Source: Polaribacter sp. NJDZ03 (GTDB lineage: Bacteria > Bacteroidota > Bacteroidia > Flavobacteriales > Flavobacteriaceae). From it: DNA of 64,000 nucleotides. The position numbers were made by a program, and so were the translations under genes. The notes beneath the pieces are model-generated. The model saw only the letters and a program-made list of their open reading frames with translations, was not told where the DNA came from and did no database searches. Of the stretch, positions 47,830-56,788 are shown in pieces. Each line of letters begins with the position of its first letter. Position 1 is the first letter of the stretch. The stretch lies in NCBI RefSeq assembly GCF_019263805.1, contig NZ_CP079195.1:1057501-1121500 (forward strand), read 5' to 3'.

Positions 47830-48457
47830 TAATTTTTCTTTTTTTAATAATTTTTGCGGGGGAACCAGCAATAATAGCACTTTCTCCAAAAGATTTATTT
47901 ACAACAGAACTACTACCTACAATAACTTTATTTTTAAGATTAACTCCTGGAAATATTACTGCATGTGTCCCAAGCCAACAATCTTCTCCTAAAATTATTC
48001 TCTTGTGTGTATAACCTTGTTCTTGTATATTTTTTCCTTCCTCAAAATAGTTGTGCATACTTGTTTGTAAATACACAAAACCAGAGATTAAAGTATCTTT
48101 ACCTATAAAAATAGAGTCTCCACCGTTAAAAACACTATACAGACCAATTCGAACACCAGAACTTATGTCTATATGAGATTTATTAGTAGACAATATTCTT
48201 ACTCCTCTATCTACTCTACAATTATCACCAATAGTTAACCTAGAGTTTTGATGCGTTCTAATTTCAACATTCCTTCTAAAAATCAGATTATCTCCTAAGT
48301 GAATTTTAGCATTTTTATCTAAAGTTATTATAGGGAAAGAATCACACTTAAAGTTTTTACCAATTTTAAGATTTTTATTAGAAAATAATACTTTATAAAT
48401 CCAACCTAAAATAATAGGTTTTTTATCATAAAATAATTTTAGTAGAGGATAAAACAT
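47819..48457 (-). CDS. Hexapeptide-repeat acyltransferase
   Basis: A 212-residue left-handed beta-helix acyltransferase. The hexapeptide turns run through the whole length: IHLGDNLIFRRNVEIRTHQN, LTIGDNCRVDRGVRIL, ISSGVRIGLYSVFNGGDSIF, IILGEDCWLGTHAVIFPGV. The end GSSSVVNKSFGESAIIAGSP and AKIIKKR is the typical C-terminus of sugar O- or N-acetyltransferases. It sits between the second NeuB and the GT2/NeuA-like fusion, so it may acetylate the nonulosonate or its precursor. Spacing to the NeuB gene is 3 nt. Confidence 0.88.
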   Translation of the reverse strand: MFYPLLKLFYDKKPIILGWIYKVLFSNKNLKIGKNFKCDSFPIITLDKNAKIHLGDNLIFRRNVEIRTHQNSRLTIGDNCRVDRGVRILSTNKSHIDISSGVRIGLYSVFNGGDSIFIGKDTLISGFVYLQTSMHNYFEEGKNIQEQGYTHKRIILGEDCWLGTHAVIFPGVNLKNKVIVGSSSVVNKSFGESAIIAGSPAKIIKKRKINEI

Positions 48458-48460
48458 TTC

Positions 48461-49477
48461 TTATTTTAAAATTTCAAATGTAATTTTTTGATGTTTAATA
48501 ACATCTTCCTTTAAAGTTTTTCCAATTACTTCTTTATAGTCACGAGCATCAATTCCATGATTAGGTCTTAAATAAGCCAAATCATCTTTAGTGATAATAG
48601 TTCCTGCTTTTAAATTTCTAATTGGGTATACAGCTCTTCTAAAACTTGTACAATGGCCTGTTTCTATTTCAATTTCTGTTGGAGTTTTTATTGGGTTTCC
48701 TTTTAAATCGTTAATTTTTTTTATTTTAGAGATTAAATCTAAAACTTCGTTTTTTGTTAGTGAAACTTTATGATCCCTAAATTCTTTATTTTCTCTACTA
48801 TCTGTAAAGTGAAATTCTAAAATCTCTGCTCCCATTGCTACAGCTATCTCTAAAGCATAACTACCTTCTGTATGGTCTGAATAACCAATAGTTAAATCTG
48901 TTTCTTTTTTATAAGTATCCATAACTGATAAATTAGCACTAGAGTATGGTATTGGATACATAGAAGTACATTGTAATACTGATAAATATTGTTTATCTAA
49001 ATACAATGAGTCTAAATTTTGAATAAATTTAACTGTATCTAAAACTTCTTGCTGAGTACTAAGTCCTGTTGATAAAATAATTGGTTTTTTAAGCTTTACA
49101 ATGCCTTCTAATATAGGGTAAGCGGTAAAATCTCCAGAGCCAATTTTATAAATTGGCATGTATTTATCTATCCAAGAAATATAATCTAAATCCCAAACAG
49201 AAGCCATAAAACCTACATTGTTAGCTTCACAAAGTTCTGCTAATTGAATATATTGTTCTTTTGATAACTCAAACTTTTTAAAATGTTTATTTCTAACAGG
49301 GCTTTCTTGTTGAGAAACAAGAGTGTCTCCAGAATACATCTGATATTTTATATAATCTACATCTGCATCAATAGCTAATTTTGTTAACTCTAATGCGTAT
49401 TCAAAATTACCTTCATGATTTCCTCCTATTTCGGCAATAAGTAAGGGACCGTGTTTTCCTTTAAATTTGTTTATCAT
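48461..49477 (-). CDS. Nonulosonate synthase, NeuB/SpsE family (copy 2)
   Basis: A 338-residue PEP-dependent nonulosonic acid synthase. The NeuB barrel is shown by LLIAEIGGNHEGNFEYALEL, YKIGSGDFTAYPILEGIVKL and IGYSDHTEGSYALEIA. The C-terminal SAF domain (about 280-338) contains YPIRNLKAGTIITKDDLAYLR. It is clearly distinct in sequence from copy 1 and lies with an SpsF-like cytidylyltransferase instead of NeuC/NeuA. It overlaps that gene by 17 nt. SpsE- or legionaminate/pseudaminate-type products are possible; the substrate is not readable. Confidence 0.92.
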   Translation of the reverse strand: MINKFKGKHGPLLIAEIGGNHEGNFEYALELTKLAIDADVDYIKYQMYSGDTLVSQQESPVRNKHFKKFELSKEQYIQLAELCEANNVGFMASVWDLDYISWIDKYMPIYKIGSGDFTAYPILEGIVKLKKPIILSTGLSTQQEVLDTVKFIQNLDSLYLDKQYLSVLQCTSMYPIPYSSANLSVMDTYKKETDLTIGYSDHTEGSYALEIAVAMGAEILEFHFTDSRENKEFRDHKVSLTKNEVLDLISKIKKINDLKGNPIKTPTEIEIETGHCTSFRRAVYPIRNLKAGTIITKDDLAYLRPNHGIDARDYKEVIGKTLKEDVIKHQKITFEILK

Positions 49478-50159
49478 TTATTTTTTTGTATAAACTTACT
49501 ATTTCTTTGTAATTGTATTTGTAATGTAACTTAGTAGTTAAAGATAATATTTTAGTAACAGTATTAAAATCTTCTTGAGTATCTAATGCCAAATCTATTC
49601 CTTTACATCTATCATCGTCATTATACAAATACATTGTTTTAAATAACTTTTCATTATCATAAAAATACGGCATTACATGCTCTCTATAATAATCGGAAGT
49701 CATATTTTTTAGATGAGCTTCATATACATCTTTTCTAACAATTTCAATACTCATTCCTTTAGGGTAAGTTCTTTCTTTTACATTAGAAAGAAAATCTAAA
49801 TCATTTTTTTTAAATTTAATAATGGCTTCAGAAATTAAATCTTTATCTAAAAAAATATTGTCACCGTTAATTCTAACTATTACATCGTAGTTATTTGCTT
49901 CTGCACACTCATAAAAACGTTTAGAAACATTATTTAAATCTCCCCTAAAAATATTTACATTATTTTTTTTACAAAAACGTTCTATGGCATCATCGTCTTT
50001 TTCTACAGACGTAGCAATACAGAAACCATCAATTCCTTTTACACGACTTACTTTATCGCAAATATATTCTAAGACTTTTTTTCCTTTAATTTCTTTTAAA
50101 ATCTTACCGTAAAGACGAGACGAAGAATACCTACATAAAACTACAATTCCTATTCTCAT
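49461..50159 (-). CDS. SpsF-like cytidylyltransferase (acylneuraminate CT family)
   Basis: A 232-residue nucleotidyltransferase of the SpsF/COG1861 type. The N-terminal motif is GIVVLCRYSSSRLYGKILKE (about residues 4-23), which replaces RGGSKxxPxKN of classic NeuA, followed by VIVRINGDNIFLD (about 95) and YPKGMSIEIVRKDVYE. It probably supplies the CMP-activated product of the second NeuB, whose gene it overlaps by 17 nt. The upstream overlap with an acetyltransferase gene is 4 nt. Confidence 0.88.
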   Translation of the reverse strand: MRIGIVVLCRYSSSRLYGKILKEIKGKKVLEYICDKVSRVKGIDGFCIATSVEKDDDAIERFCKKNNVNIFRGDLNNVSKRFYECAEANNYDVIVRINGDNIFLDKDLISEAIIKFKKNDLDFLSNVKERTYPKGMSIEIVRKDVYEAHLKNMTSDYYREHVMPYFYDNEKLFKTMYLYNDDDRCKGIDLALDTQEDFNTVTKILSLTTKLHYKYNYKEIVSLYKKINDKQI

Positions 50160-50713
50160 TTTCTATAGCCAATTATTTTAGAAGGACTTCCTGCATTAAT
50201 ACTAAATGCTTCAATATCTTTATTAACAACTGTACCAGCAGCTAAAACAGCCCCATTACCAATAGTAACTCCTTTTAAAATGGTAACATTACTTGCAATC
50301 CAAACATCATCTCCTATAACAATTTCTTTAGATTGGTTTGGTTGTTGATTTATATTTTTTTCTTTTAAAATACTATGATTACTATCAACGATATATACAA
50401 ATGGAGCAATTAAACAATCACTACCTATTTTTATATTTGAAGAAGCAAATATAAAAGTGTGATAACCAATTGTCGTTCTTTCTCCAATAATAACATTTGC
50501 ATCCATATTACATGGGCAAATTTTTACACCCTCCTTTATAATAACATCATCTGCTATTTTTATATTTTTAGGAAAACGCATGAGTGAAACATTTTTATCA
50601 AGCCAAACATTTTTACCTAATTTACCTATCCTAAATCCTTGATACCATGAACGGAGTCTGTTATAAAGAGAATATTTTAAATGTTTTCTTAATTGTGAAG
50701 ACTCGTTACCCAT
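50156..50713 (-). CDS. Hexapeptide-repeat acyltransferase (WbbJ-like)
   Basis: A 185-residue beta-helix acyltransferase. Hexapeptide turns include IKIADDVIIKEGVKICPCNM, VIIGERTTIGYHTFIF, IKIGSDCLIAPFVYIVDSNH and IVIGDDVWIASNVTILKGVT; the His in DSNHSI is the likely catalytic base. A short basic N-terminus precedes the helix. It lies between the Wzt gene (8-nt overlap) and the SpsF-like gene (4-nt overlap) and probably acetylates a sugar of this glycan. Confidence 0.9.
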   Translation of the reverse strand: MGNESSQLRKHLKYSLYNRLRSWYQGFRIGKLGKNVWLDKNVSLMRFPKNIKIADDVIIKEGVKICPCNMDANVIIGERTTIGYHTFIFASSNIKIGSDCLIAPFVYIVDSNHSILKEKNINQQPNQSKEIVIGDDVWIASNVTILKGVTIGNGAVLAAGTVVNKDIEAFSINAGSPSKIIGYRK

Positions 50714-51986
50714 TATCTTTCTCTATATTCCATTCTGTTTTTGTGTACATCCCTTTTACACTTATAGTGTCAAAATTAGGTTCGTGTCCTGTAATATCTT
50801 TCCACTCAACTTTAAAACTTTTTGCATTATCTGCAATAACGTCTACCGGATTATTAATTTGCCTTACAAAAACTTCTAATGTATAAATACCTGGAAATAA
50901 CATGTTTTTAGCAATAGCTGCATTAAAATTATAATTCCCCTTTTCTAAGTCTAAAGATCCAATATCCCAATTAGTAATATTAGTCATAGTTGGAATATTT
51001 TTATGATATAAACGATACCCTAATTCAACGTTTTTAGTTAAATTTTTAATTTTTAATTTTATAGAAAAAAACAAATCATCTCCCATATAAATTAAATCAT
51101 TAGATTTTAAAATTTTTACGGATATAATATCTGAAAACACTTTTAACCCTCTAGTTTTAACACCTTTGTAATCACTAGTATCTTTTAAGTTACCAAACTC
51201 ATATCTTTTAATACCTTCTTCTACTTCCCCTGTAAATACAATTTCTCCATTTTCTAAAAGAATAGTACTAGTACAAAGTTTTGCAACTGAATTCATATTA
51301 TGACTCACAAACAAAACGGTTCTACCTCCTTGGCTAGATATATCTTGCATTTTACCAATCGCCTTCTTTTGAAATTCTGCATCACCAACAGCTAAAACCT
51401 CATCAACAACTAATATATCTGGCTCTAAAAATGCTGCAACAGCAAATGCTAACCGAACTTTCATTCCACTAGAATACCTTTTTACGGGAGTATCAATATA
51501 GCGTTCACATCCAGAAAACTCAATAATTTCATCTAATTTATCAGCAATTTCTTTCTTAGTCATCCCTAGAATTGCGCCGTTTAAAAAAACATTTTCTTTC
51601 CCTGTCATTTCTGGATGAAACCCAGTACCCACTTCTAACAATGAAGCTATTCTTCCATTTGCTTTTATGCTACCAGTACTAGGGCCTGTTACTTTAGAAA
51701 GAATTTTAAGCAACGTAGATTTTCCAGCTCCGTTTTTACCAATAATGCCTAAAACCTCTCCTCTTTTAACTTCAAAATTAATATCCTTTAAAGCCCAAAC
51801 ATATTCCGATTCTCCTTTTATAGCTCTATTATTAGATTCTCCAACTTTTAAAAACGGATCTTCTTTCCCTCTTACTTTATGCCACCATCGGTTTAAATCA
51901 TGACTAATTGTCCCCGTGCCAACGGTTCCTAACCGATATTGTTTGCTTAGGTTTTCTACTTTTAAAATTACTTCGTTAGATTTCAT
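50706..51986 (-). CDS. ABC transporter ATPase for O-antigen/capsule export (Wzt-like)
   Basis: The ATPase of an ABC exporter for lipid-linked polysaccharide. 426 residues: an N-terminal ABC domain (about 1-250) with Walker A IIGKNGAGKSTLLKILSKV, signature KRYSSGMKVRLAFAVAA and Walker B ILVVDEVLAVGDAEF, and a C-terminal domain (about 285-426) of the Wzt_C type that binds the glycan end in systems with a modified chain terminus. It is 2 nt after the permease gene and precedes an acetyltransferase. The presence of the C-terminal domain suggests that chain termination is coupled to export. Confidence 0.94.
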   Translation of the reverse strand: MKSNEVILKVENLSKQYRLGTVGTGTISHDLNRWWHKVRGKEDPFLKVGESNNRAIKGESEYVWALKDINFEVKRGEVLGIIGKNGAGKSTLLKILSKVTGPSTGSIKANGRIASLLEVGTGFHPEMTGKENVFLNGAILGMTKKEIADKLDEIIEFSGCERYIDTPVKRYSSGMKVRLAFAVAAFLEPDILVVDEVLAVGDAEFQKKAIGKMQDISSQGGRTVLFVSHNMNSVAKLCTSTILLENGEIVFTGEVEEGIKRYEFGNLKDTSDYKGVKTRGLKVFSDIISVKILKSNDLIYMGDDLFFSIKLKIKNLTKNVELGYRLYHKNIPTMTNITNWDIGSLDLEKGNYNFNAAIAKNMLFPGIYTLEVFVRQINNPVDVIADNAKSFKVEWKDITGHEPNFDTISVKGMYTKTEWNIEKDNG

Positions 51987-51988
51987 GA

Positions 51989-52837
51989 TTAAATAGTATC
52001 GATAAAACTTTTTTCAGTTTTGTTAAAAATTAAAACACCCACTAATAAGGTAACAAGAGTTATTACTACTGTATAAATAATACCAAACAAAGAAACACTT
52101 CCTTCATTTAATAACATAAATCTACCAGTTTCTATAATATAAGCCATTGGATTATACCTTACGGCCCATTCAAATCCTTTTTCTTGAAAAAGAGACAATG
52201 GCAATACAACAAGAGAAATATACATTAGCAACTGAATACCAAAAGTTACGAGAAAAGTTAAATCGCGGTATTTTGTAACCATAGACGAGATAATCATTCC
52301 TAATCCTAATCCTAACATCCCCATAAACAACACCAATATAGGAAATAAGAAAACGTATTTACTTGGCTCAACATCAAAACCAGCAAATAAGAAATAACAA
52401 TAAAATATTATAAAAATAAATATTTGAATTCCAAATTTCAATAAATTTGAAACGACTACAGACATAGGCATAATAATTCTTGGAAAGTATACCTTACCAA
52501 AAATCTGTTCATTTTTCTTAAAAGTATCTGCTGTTTGGGTTAAGCAATCTTTAAAATAATTCCAAGTAGTTATCCCTGCTAAATTGAATAAAAACGGAGG
52601 AATACCTCCTGTTTGAATTCCTGCAACATTATTAAAAACTAAAGTAAATATAATTGAGGTAAATAATGGCTGAATTAAATACCATAGAGGCCCAAGTATG
52701 GTTTGCTTATAAAGTGTTATAACATCTCTTTTTACAAAAAGAAATAATAAATCTTTATACTCCCAAACTTCTTTTAAATTTAAATCGAATAAATTATTTT
52801 TTGGTGTTATTTCTAACAACCACTTTTCTTTCTCCAT
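51989..52837 (-). CDS. ABC transporter permease for O-antigen/capsule export (Wzm-like)
   Basis: The membrane component paired with the Wzt-like ATPase. 282 residues of the ABC-2 type with six membrane segments. FLFVKRDVITLYKQTILGPL (about residues 30-50) is the conserved cytoplasmic entry helix of polysaccharide exporters, and GLGMIISSMVTKYRDLTFLV and RYNPMAYIIETGRFML are later family marks. Upstream (52838-53047) is a 210-nt gap that contains a fragment of aroQ instead of a gene. Confidence 0.94.
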   Translation of the reverse strand: MEKEKWLLEITPKNNLFDLNLKEVWEYKDLLFLFVKRDVITLYKQTILGPLWYLIQPLFTSIIFTLVFNNVAGIQTGGIPPFLFNLAGITTWNYFKDCLTQTADTFKKNEQIFGKVYFPRIIMPMSVVVSNLLKFGIQIFIFIIFYCYFLFAGFDVEPSKYVFLFPILVLFMGMLGLGLGMIISSMVTKYRDLTFLVTFGIQLLMYISLVVLPLSLFQEKGFEWAVRYNPMAYIIETGRFMLLNEGSVSLFGIIYTVVITLVTLLVGVLIFNKTEKSFIDTI

Positions 52838-52949
52838 TTATTAATTTTTCTTAGAGAACAAATATAATTTATTATATATTTTTTAACACTAAAAATTAGC
52901 TTTAATTATTATTGATTTATTTTTATAATTGACGATTAAAATTTATGAA

Positions 52950-53035
52950 AAATGCTCTACATCCAACTCATAAATTTTAACCAAAACCTAAAATAACATC
53001 TTTACAAACTGGTTATAAAAAGAATTGGTATAAAT
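52950..53035 (-). pseudogene. Remnant of an aroQ 3' end (partial duplicate)
   Basis: The plus-strand stretch 52962-53034 matches the last ~75 bases of aroQ (58396-58470), for example CCAACTCATAA, CCAAAACCTAAAATAAC and CTTTACAAACTGG in the same order and orientation, with about ten differences and two single-base gaps. The frame is broken by these gaps, so nothing is made from it. It is read as a leftover of an earlier aroQ gene that stood directly upstream of the Wzm gene. Confidence 0.75.
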
Positions 53036-53047
53036 AAGTATAAAAAC

Positions 53048-54369
53048 TTATATTAAGCTATGATAATTACTAACGATAAACTTCACATTCATTAAAGCTA
53101 ATAATAAAAAATGCCCTACAAAAAATAAAAATTCAAGGTTATTGTTACACTTACTTTTTATATACTTATCAAAATAAGAAAAAAACAAAATTGGTAATAA
53201 TATTACTAATGGCATAAACCACCTAAATTCTATATAGGTACAAATGATTAAAACAAATATTAGCGTGTAATTTATAAAAAAAACAACTATTTCATTATTA
53301 ATAATTTTCTTTATATTTATTTCTTTCATAAAGATTCCTTTAAAAAACAATACCACTCCTAAAAGAAAAACTAAACCAAGTAACCGTGTATATGGTTTTA
53401 TCAAATAAGCACCTTCTCTTATCGCTGTTTTAATACTTCTAGGTACATTAAAAATCATTGTTCCTAAAATAGAATTAGGCAATGAATTAATTCCATTATT
53501 AGAAATATAAGCCAACACATCTTCTGGATTACAATGTTTTCCATACGCCACTTTACCTTCTTCTAACCAAATTGCAGTTAGATACTGTAATTGAGGCCAA
53601 GAGACTCCTACGGTTTCTATTTTTTTTTCGTGAAAAGATAATTTTCCGTTTTCTTTTAAAGACGGATAATTGAACAGTAGTAAACCTAAAAAAAAACTAA
53701 CAGCTATTATAGAAACTCTATTTACTAAAGTCTTAAAATCAAATTTTTGATTATAAAAATACAGTATCAAAACAAAAATAAATGTCGGGAATAATAATAA
53801 TACTCCATTTTTCGTGTTGAGAGTATTAATGCAAAAATAGCACCTAACAAGAAGTAAAGTATAATATTCTTATTTTCTTTATCTTGTTTAATTTTAAAGA
53901 AAACTATAAAAAATAGTAGTGTAAAAAAGGTCATAAAAACATCATTAATCCCTGTAAATATAAATGACATTACAACCATTGCATTCACAGAAGTAATCAT
54001 GATACCTTTTTTGTATAATGAAGATAAATGATTAAAATTTTTTCTTATTAAAACCCAAAGTAAATATATACTAAATACAGCAAAAAATAAACTAGTTACT
54101 CTTAAAGACATAAGTTGTCCAAAACCAATTTGATAAAATAAATAAGAAATACAATTAAAAAAAGTTGAGTTTCCATAAATATTAGCTTCAGAAAATCCTG
54201 AAGTAATAAAAATATTAAAGACCTTTAAAAAACCACCTTCATCTCCAAGAGTTATTGGGCTAGAAAAGATTGTAAGAATTCTAATATAAGCGTATAGACC
54301 TGTCATTAAAAGACTAACCCAAAGCAAAAAACTCAATATCCTATATTTAATTTTACTCATAAAAAACAT
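53048..54369 (-). pseudogene. GT-C-like polytopic membrane protein, frameshifted
   Basis: Two frames, 54369-53767 (200 codons) and 53770-53048 (240 codons), align with the two halves of the intact 430-residue neighbour: SPITLGDEGGFLKVFNIFIT matches its GDNDGYLTNFKIYL region and PSLKENGKLSFHEKK matches PSLKENGSLSFYDKN. Adding one base to the run of five T (plus strand, 53808-53812) joins them through RKNGVLLLFPTFIFVLILYF, which fits the paralogue. The gene is therefore a frameshifted copy, or the base was lost in sequencing. The intact product would have about ten membrane helices and an acidic first periplasmic loop (GDEGG), as in GT-C glycosyltransferases. Confidence 0.8.
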
Positions 54370-54379
54370 GATTAACTCT

Positions 54380-55672
54380 TTATATAATTGCTAATACCCC
54401 TCTAATATTCAACAGTGTAACTACTAAAAGTGATATTATAAAAACAACTTTTAATTTAGCCATATGACCTATTGTTAATTCTTTTATTGAAAAAGCAATT
54501 GCTAAATATATTAAGACTTCATAACCTAGAAACCAACGTAACTCTAAACATGAAAATAACACTAATAACAAACTCAAACAAAAAGTACAAAATAATATTA
54601 ACGGTATATTTTTTAGGACATTTTTTTTATTAATAACAAAAGCGATAAAAGGTAACAATAACAAAAAACCACTAAACCTAATTAACCATTGTAACAAGTA
54701 CAATAGATTTGAAATAATAAGTTTTAAATATAACTGTGGCCCCATTATTACAGACTCATATAAATTAACAGGCAATGAATCTTCTCCATTATCCAAAATA
54801 TACTTTGATACATCTTCAAATTTAGTAACCCAAATATTACCACTACTTAATTTTAAATTTTCTTTATCTAAATTCATAACCCCTAAATAATTTCTTTGCG
54901 ACCAATTATAACCACTTTTTGGGTTCTTATCGTAAAAACTTAAACTACCGTTTTCCTTTAAAGATGGAAAATGTATGATCGATGTAAATACAATAAAAGA
55001 AATTATAAATAGGGATACTTTTTTAAGAAAAACAGACAAAGTTATTTTATGTTTAAACCCCCACAAAACAATAGCTACAGCTATAACAGGAATTAATAAC
55101 ACACTAGGCAACCTAATACCTAAGCAAATGGCTAAAAAAAGACCCAACAATATAAATGGAACACTTTTAACTCGTTTATTAGGTGTAATTTTAAATATTA
55201 GAAGATAAAAAATTAAAACAACAAAAACCCCCATAAAAGTGTCGTTAGATGCTTTTATATATGACTCTAAAATCAAAATTCTGAAAAAGAATAGTAATAC
55301 TATTATTAAATTAAATATCTTTTCTTTTCTAGTTTTTACCTTCAAAATCATTACTACACCCATAGATAAAATAATAAATTGAGAAATAAAATTTAAGGTA
55401 AAAAAAGCATATTGTACACTTCCTAAAATATCATAAAACAACTTAAGAACCCCATAATAAACGACTGTAGTACCCCGAATATTAGACTCATAAAAGCCCT
55501 CAACTAAATATATTTTAAAATTTGTTAAATAGCCATCATTATCACCTACTTGTAAAGATGACTTTGAAATCCAATAGATTAACAGCAGTACAGCAGAAAA
55601 CACATAGAATATCACTGTACTTTTTATTAAAATATTTATCTTTTCTTTATCTTTAAAAAAATTAAATATCAT
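54380..55672 (-). CDS. GT-C-like polytopic membrane protein
   Basis: A 430-residue protein with about ten or eleven membrane segments. The acidic motif GDNDGY (about residues 38-43) sits in the first outward loop, where GT-C glycosyltransferases such as ArnT carry their catalytic Asp/Glu. SYIKASNDTFMGVF, HFPSLKENGSLSFYDKN and ELRWFLGYEVLIYL are shared with the frameshifted neighbour, so the two are tandem paralogues. Such enzymes use polyprenyl-phosphate sugars; the GtrB-like gene 1.8 kb upstream could provide one. No close family name can be given. Confidence 0.72.
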   Translation of the reverse strand: MIFNFFKDKEKINILIKSTVIFYVFSAVLLLIYWISKSSLQVGDNDGYLTNFKIYLVEGFYESNIRGTTVVYYGVLKLFYDILGSVQYAFFTLNFISQFIILSMGVVMILKVKTRKEKIFNLIIVLLFFFRILILESYIKASNDTFMGVFVVLIFYLLIFKITPNKRVKSVPFILLGLFLAICLGIRLPSVLLIPVIAVAIVLWGFKHKITLSVFLKKVSLFIISFIVFTSIIHFPSLKENGSLSFYDKNPKSGYNWSQRNYLGVMNLDKENLKLSSGNIWVTKFEDVSKYILDNGEDSLPVNLYESVIMGPQLYLKLIISNLLYLLQWLIRFSGFLLLLPFIAFVINKKNVLKNIPLILFCTFCLSLLLVLFSCLELRWFLGYEVLIYLAIAFSIKELTIGHMAKLKVVFIISLLVVTLLNIRGVLAII

Positions 55673-55690
55673 TTTATAACATATTTTTCA

Positions 55691-56788
55691 TTATTTACTA
55701 TTAAAAACAACTTCTTGCTCCAACTCATAATACAAAGGCATTCTTACCAACGTATCTGCATATTTATCGCAATTTGCTAACACTCTACCATCATGCTTCT
55801 CTTTAAAATAAGGACTAGAATGCAAACTTACATAATGAAAAACAGGGTTCACTCCTTTTTCTTTATAACTAGCAATAAATTCGTTTCTTTTCTTTAACGA
55901 TTCTAAAAGCACATAAAACATGTGTGCATTATTAGTTGCATACTTTGGTACTAAAGGCAACTTAATGTTGTTATTTTCTTTAAAAAACGTAAAATAACCA
56001 TTCCAAATTTCTTTTCTTCTATTTTGAATATCCTCTAAATTTTCTAATTGTGCCCATAAAAATGCAGCTATAATTTCTGAAGGCAAAAAAGAAGAACCTA
56101 CATCTACCCAACCATATTTATCTATTTCTCCTCTAAAAAAAGCAGAACGATTGGTCCCTTTTTCCCAGATAATTTCTGCTCTTTCTATAAATTGTGTATC
56201 ATTAATACCTAACAAACCTCCCTCTCCACTAATTACATTTTTTGTTTCGTGAAAAGAAAATGCCGACAAATGACCAATACTTCCTAATGCTTTTCCTTTA
56301 TAATAAGAATCAATTGCTTGAGCAGCATCTTCAACAACATAAATACCATATTTTTTAGCTAATGCCATAATGGTATCCATCTCACAAGCAACGCCTGCAT
56401 AATGCACCACCACAATTGCTTTGGTTTTTGGTGTAATTAAAGCTTCTATACTATTTTCATCTATATTAGGTTGATCTGCTCTTGAGTCTGCAAACACAAT
56501 TTTTGCACCTCTTAATACAAAAGCATTTGCTGTAGAAACAAACGTGTAAGAAGGCATAATCACTTCATCTCCCTCTTTAATATTCAATAAAATAGCACAC
56601 ATTTCTAGGGCATCTGTGCAAGATGTAGTCAATAATGTTTTTGTGATTCCATAACGTTCCTCAAAAAATTGCTGACACTTTTGCGTAAAAACCCCATTTC
56701 CTGAAATTTTACCAGAGGCAACTGCTTGCTCTATATATTTTGTTTCATTACCTGTTAGGTAAGGCTTGTTAAATGGTACCTGTTTCAT
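55691..56788 (-). CDS. wecE: dTDP-4-amino-4,6-dideoxygalactose transaminase (WecE/RffA type)
   Basis: A PLP-dependent DegT/DnrJ/EryC1 aminotransferase of 365 residues that aminates dTDP-4-keto-6-deoxyhexose. VPFNKPYLTGNETKYIEQAV begins it; TTSCTDALEMCAILLNI, MPSYTFVSTANAFVLRGAK and VEDAAQAIDSYYKGKALG (with the PLP-binding Asp) follow, and the Schiff-base Lys is in FHETKNVISGEGG (about residue 183). The ATG at 56788 overlaps the stop of the GNAT gene (ATGA). Pairing with a WecD-like acetyltransferase, in the same order as in enterobacteria, points to dTDP-Fuc4NAc. RmlA/RmlB-type genes are not in the window. Confidence 0.9.
   Translation of the reverse strand: MKQVPFNKPYLTGNETKYIEQAVASGKISGNGVFTQKCQQFFEERYGITKTLLTTSCTDALEMCAILLNIKEGDEVIMPSYTFVSTANAFVLRGAKIVFADSRADQPNIDENSIEALITPKTKAIVVVHYAGVACEMDTIMALAKKYGIYVVEDAAQAIDSYYKGKALGSIGHLSAFSFHETKNVISGEGGLLGINDTQFIERAEIIWEKGTNRSAFFRGEIDKYGWVDVGSSFLPSEIIAAFLWAQLENLEDIQNRRKEIWNGYFTFFKENNNIKLPLVPKYATNNAHMFYVLLESLKKRNEFIASYKEKGVNPVFHYVSLHSSPYFKEKHDGRVLANCDKYADTLVRMPLYYELEQEVVFNSK

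Noticed and set aside
47830..47889. N-terminal extension of the GT2/NeuA-like fusion protein
   Set aside because: The 20 residues are read out of frame from the preceding acyltransferase gene and lack GT2 similarity; ATG 47829 gives the normal start.
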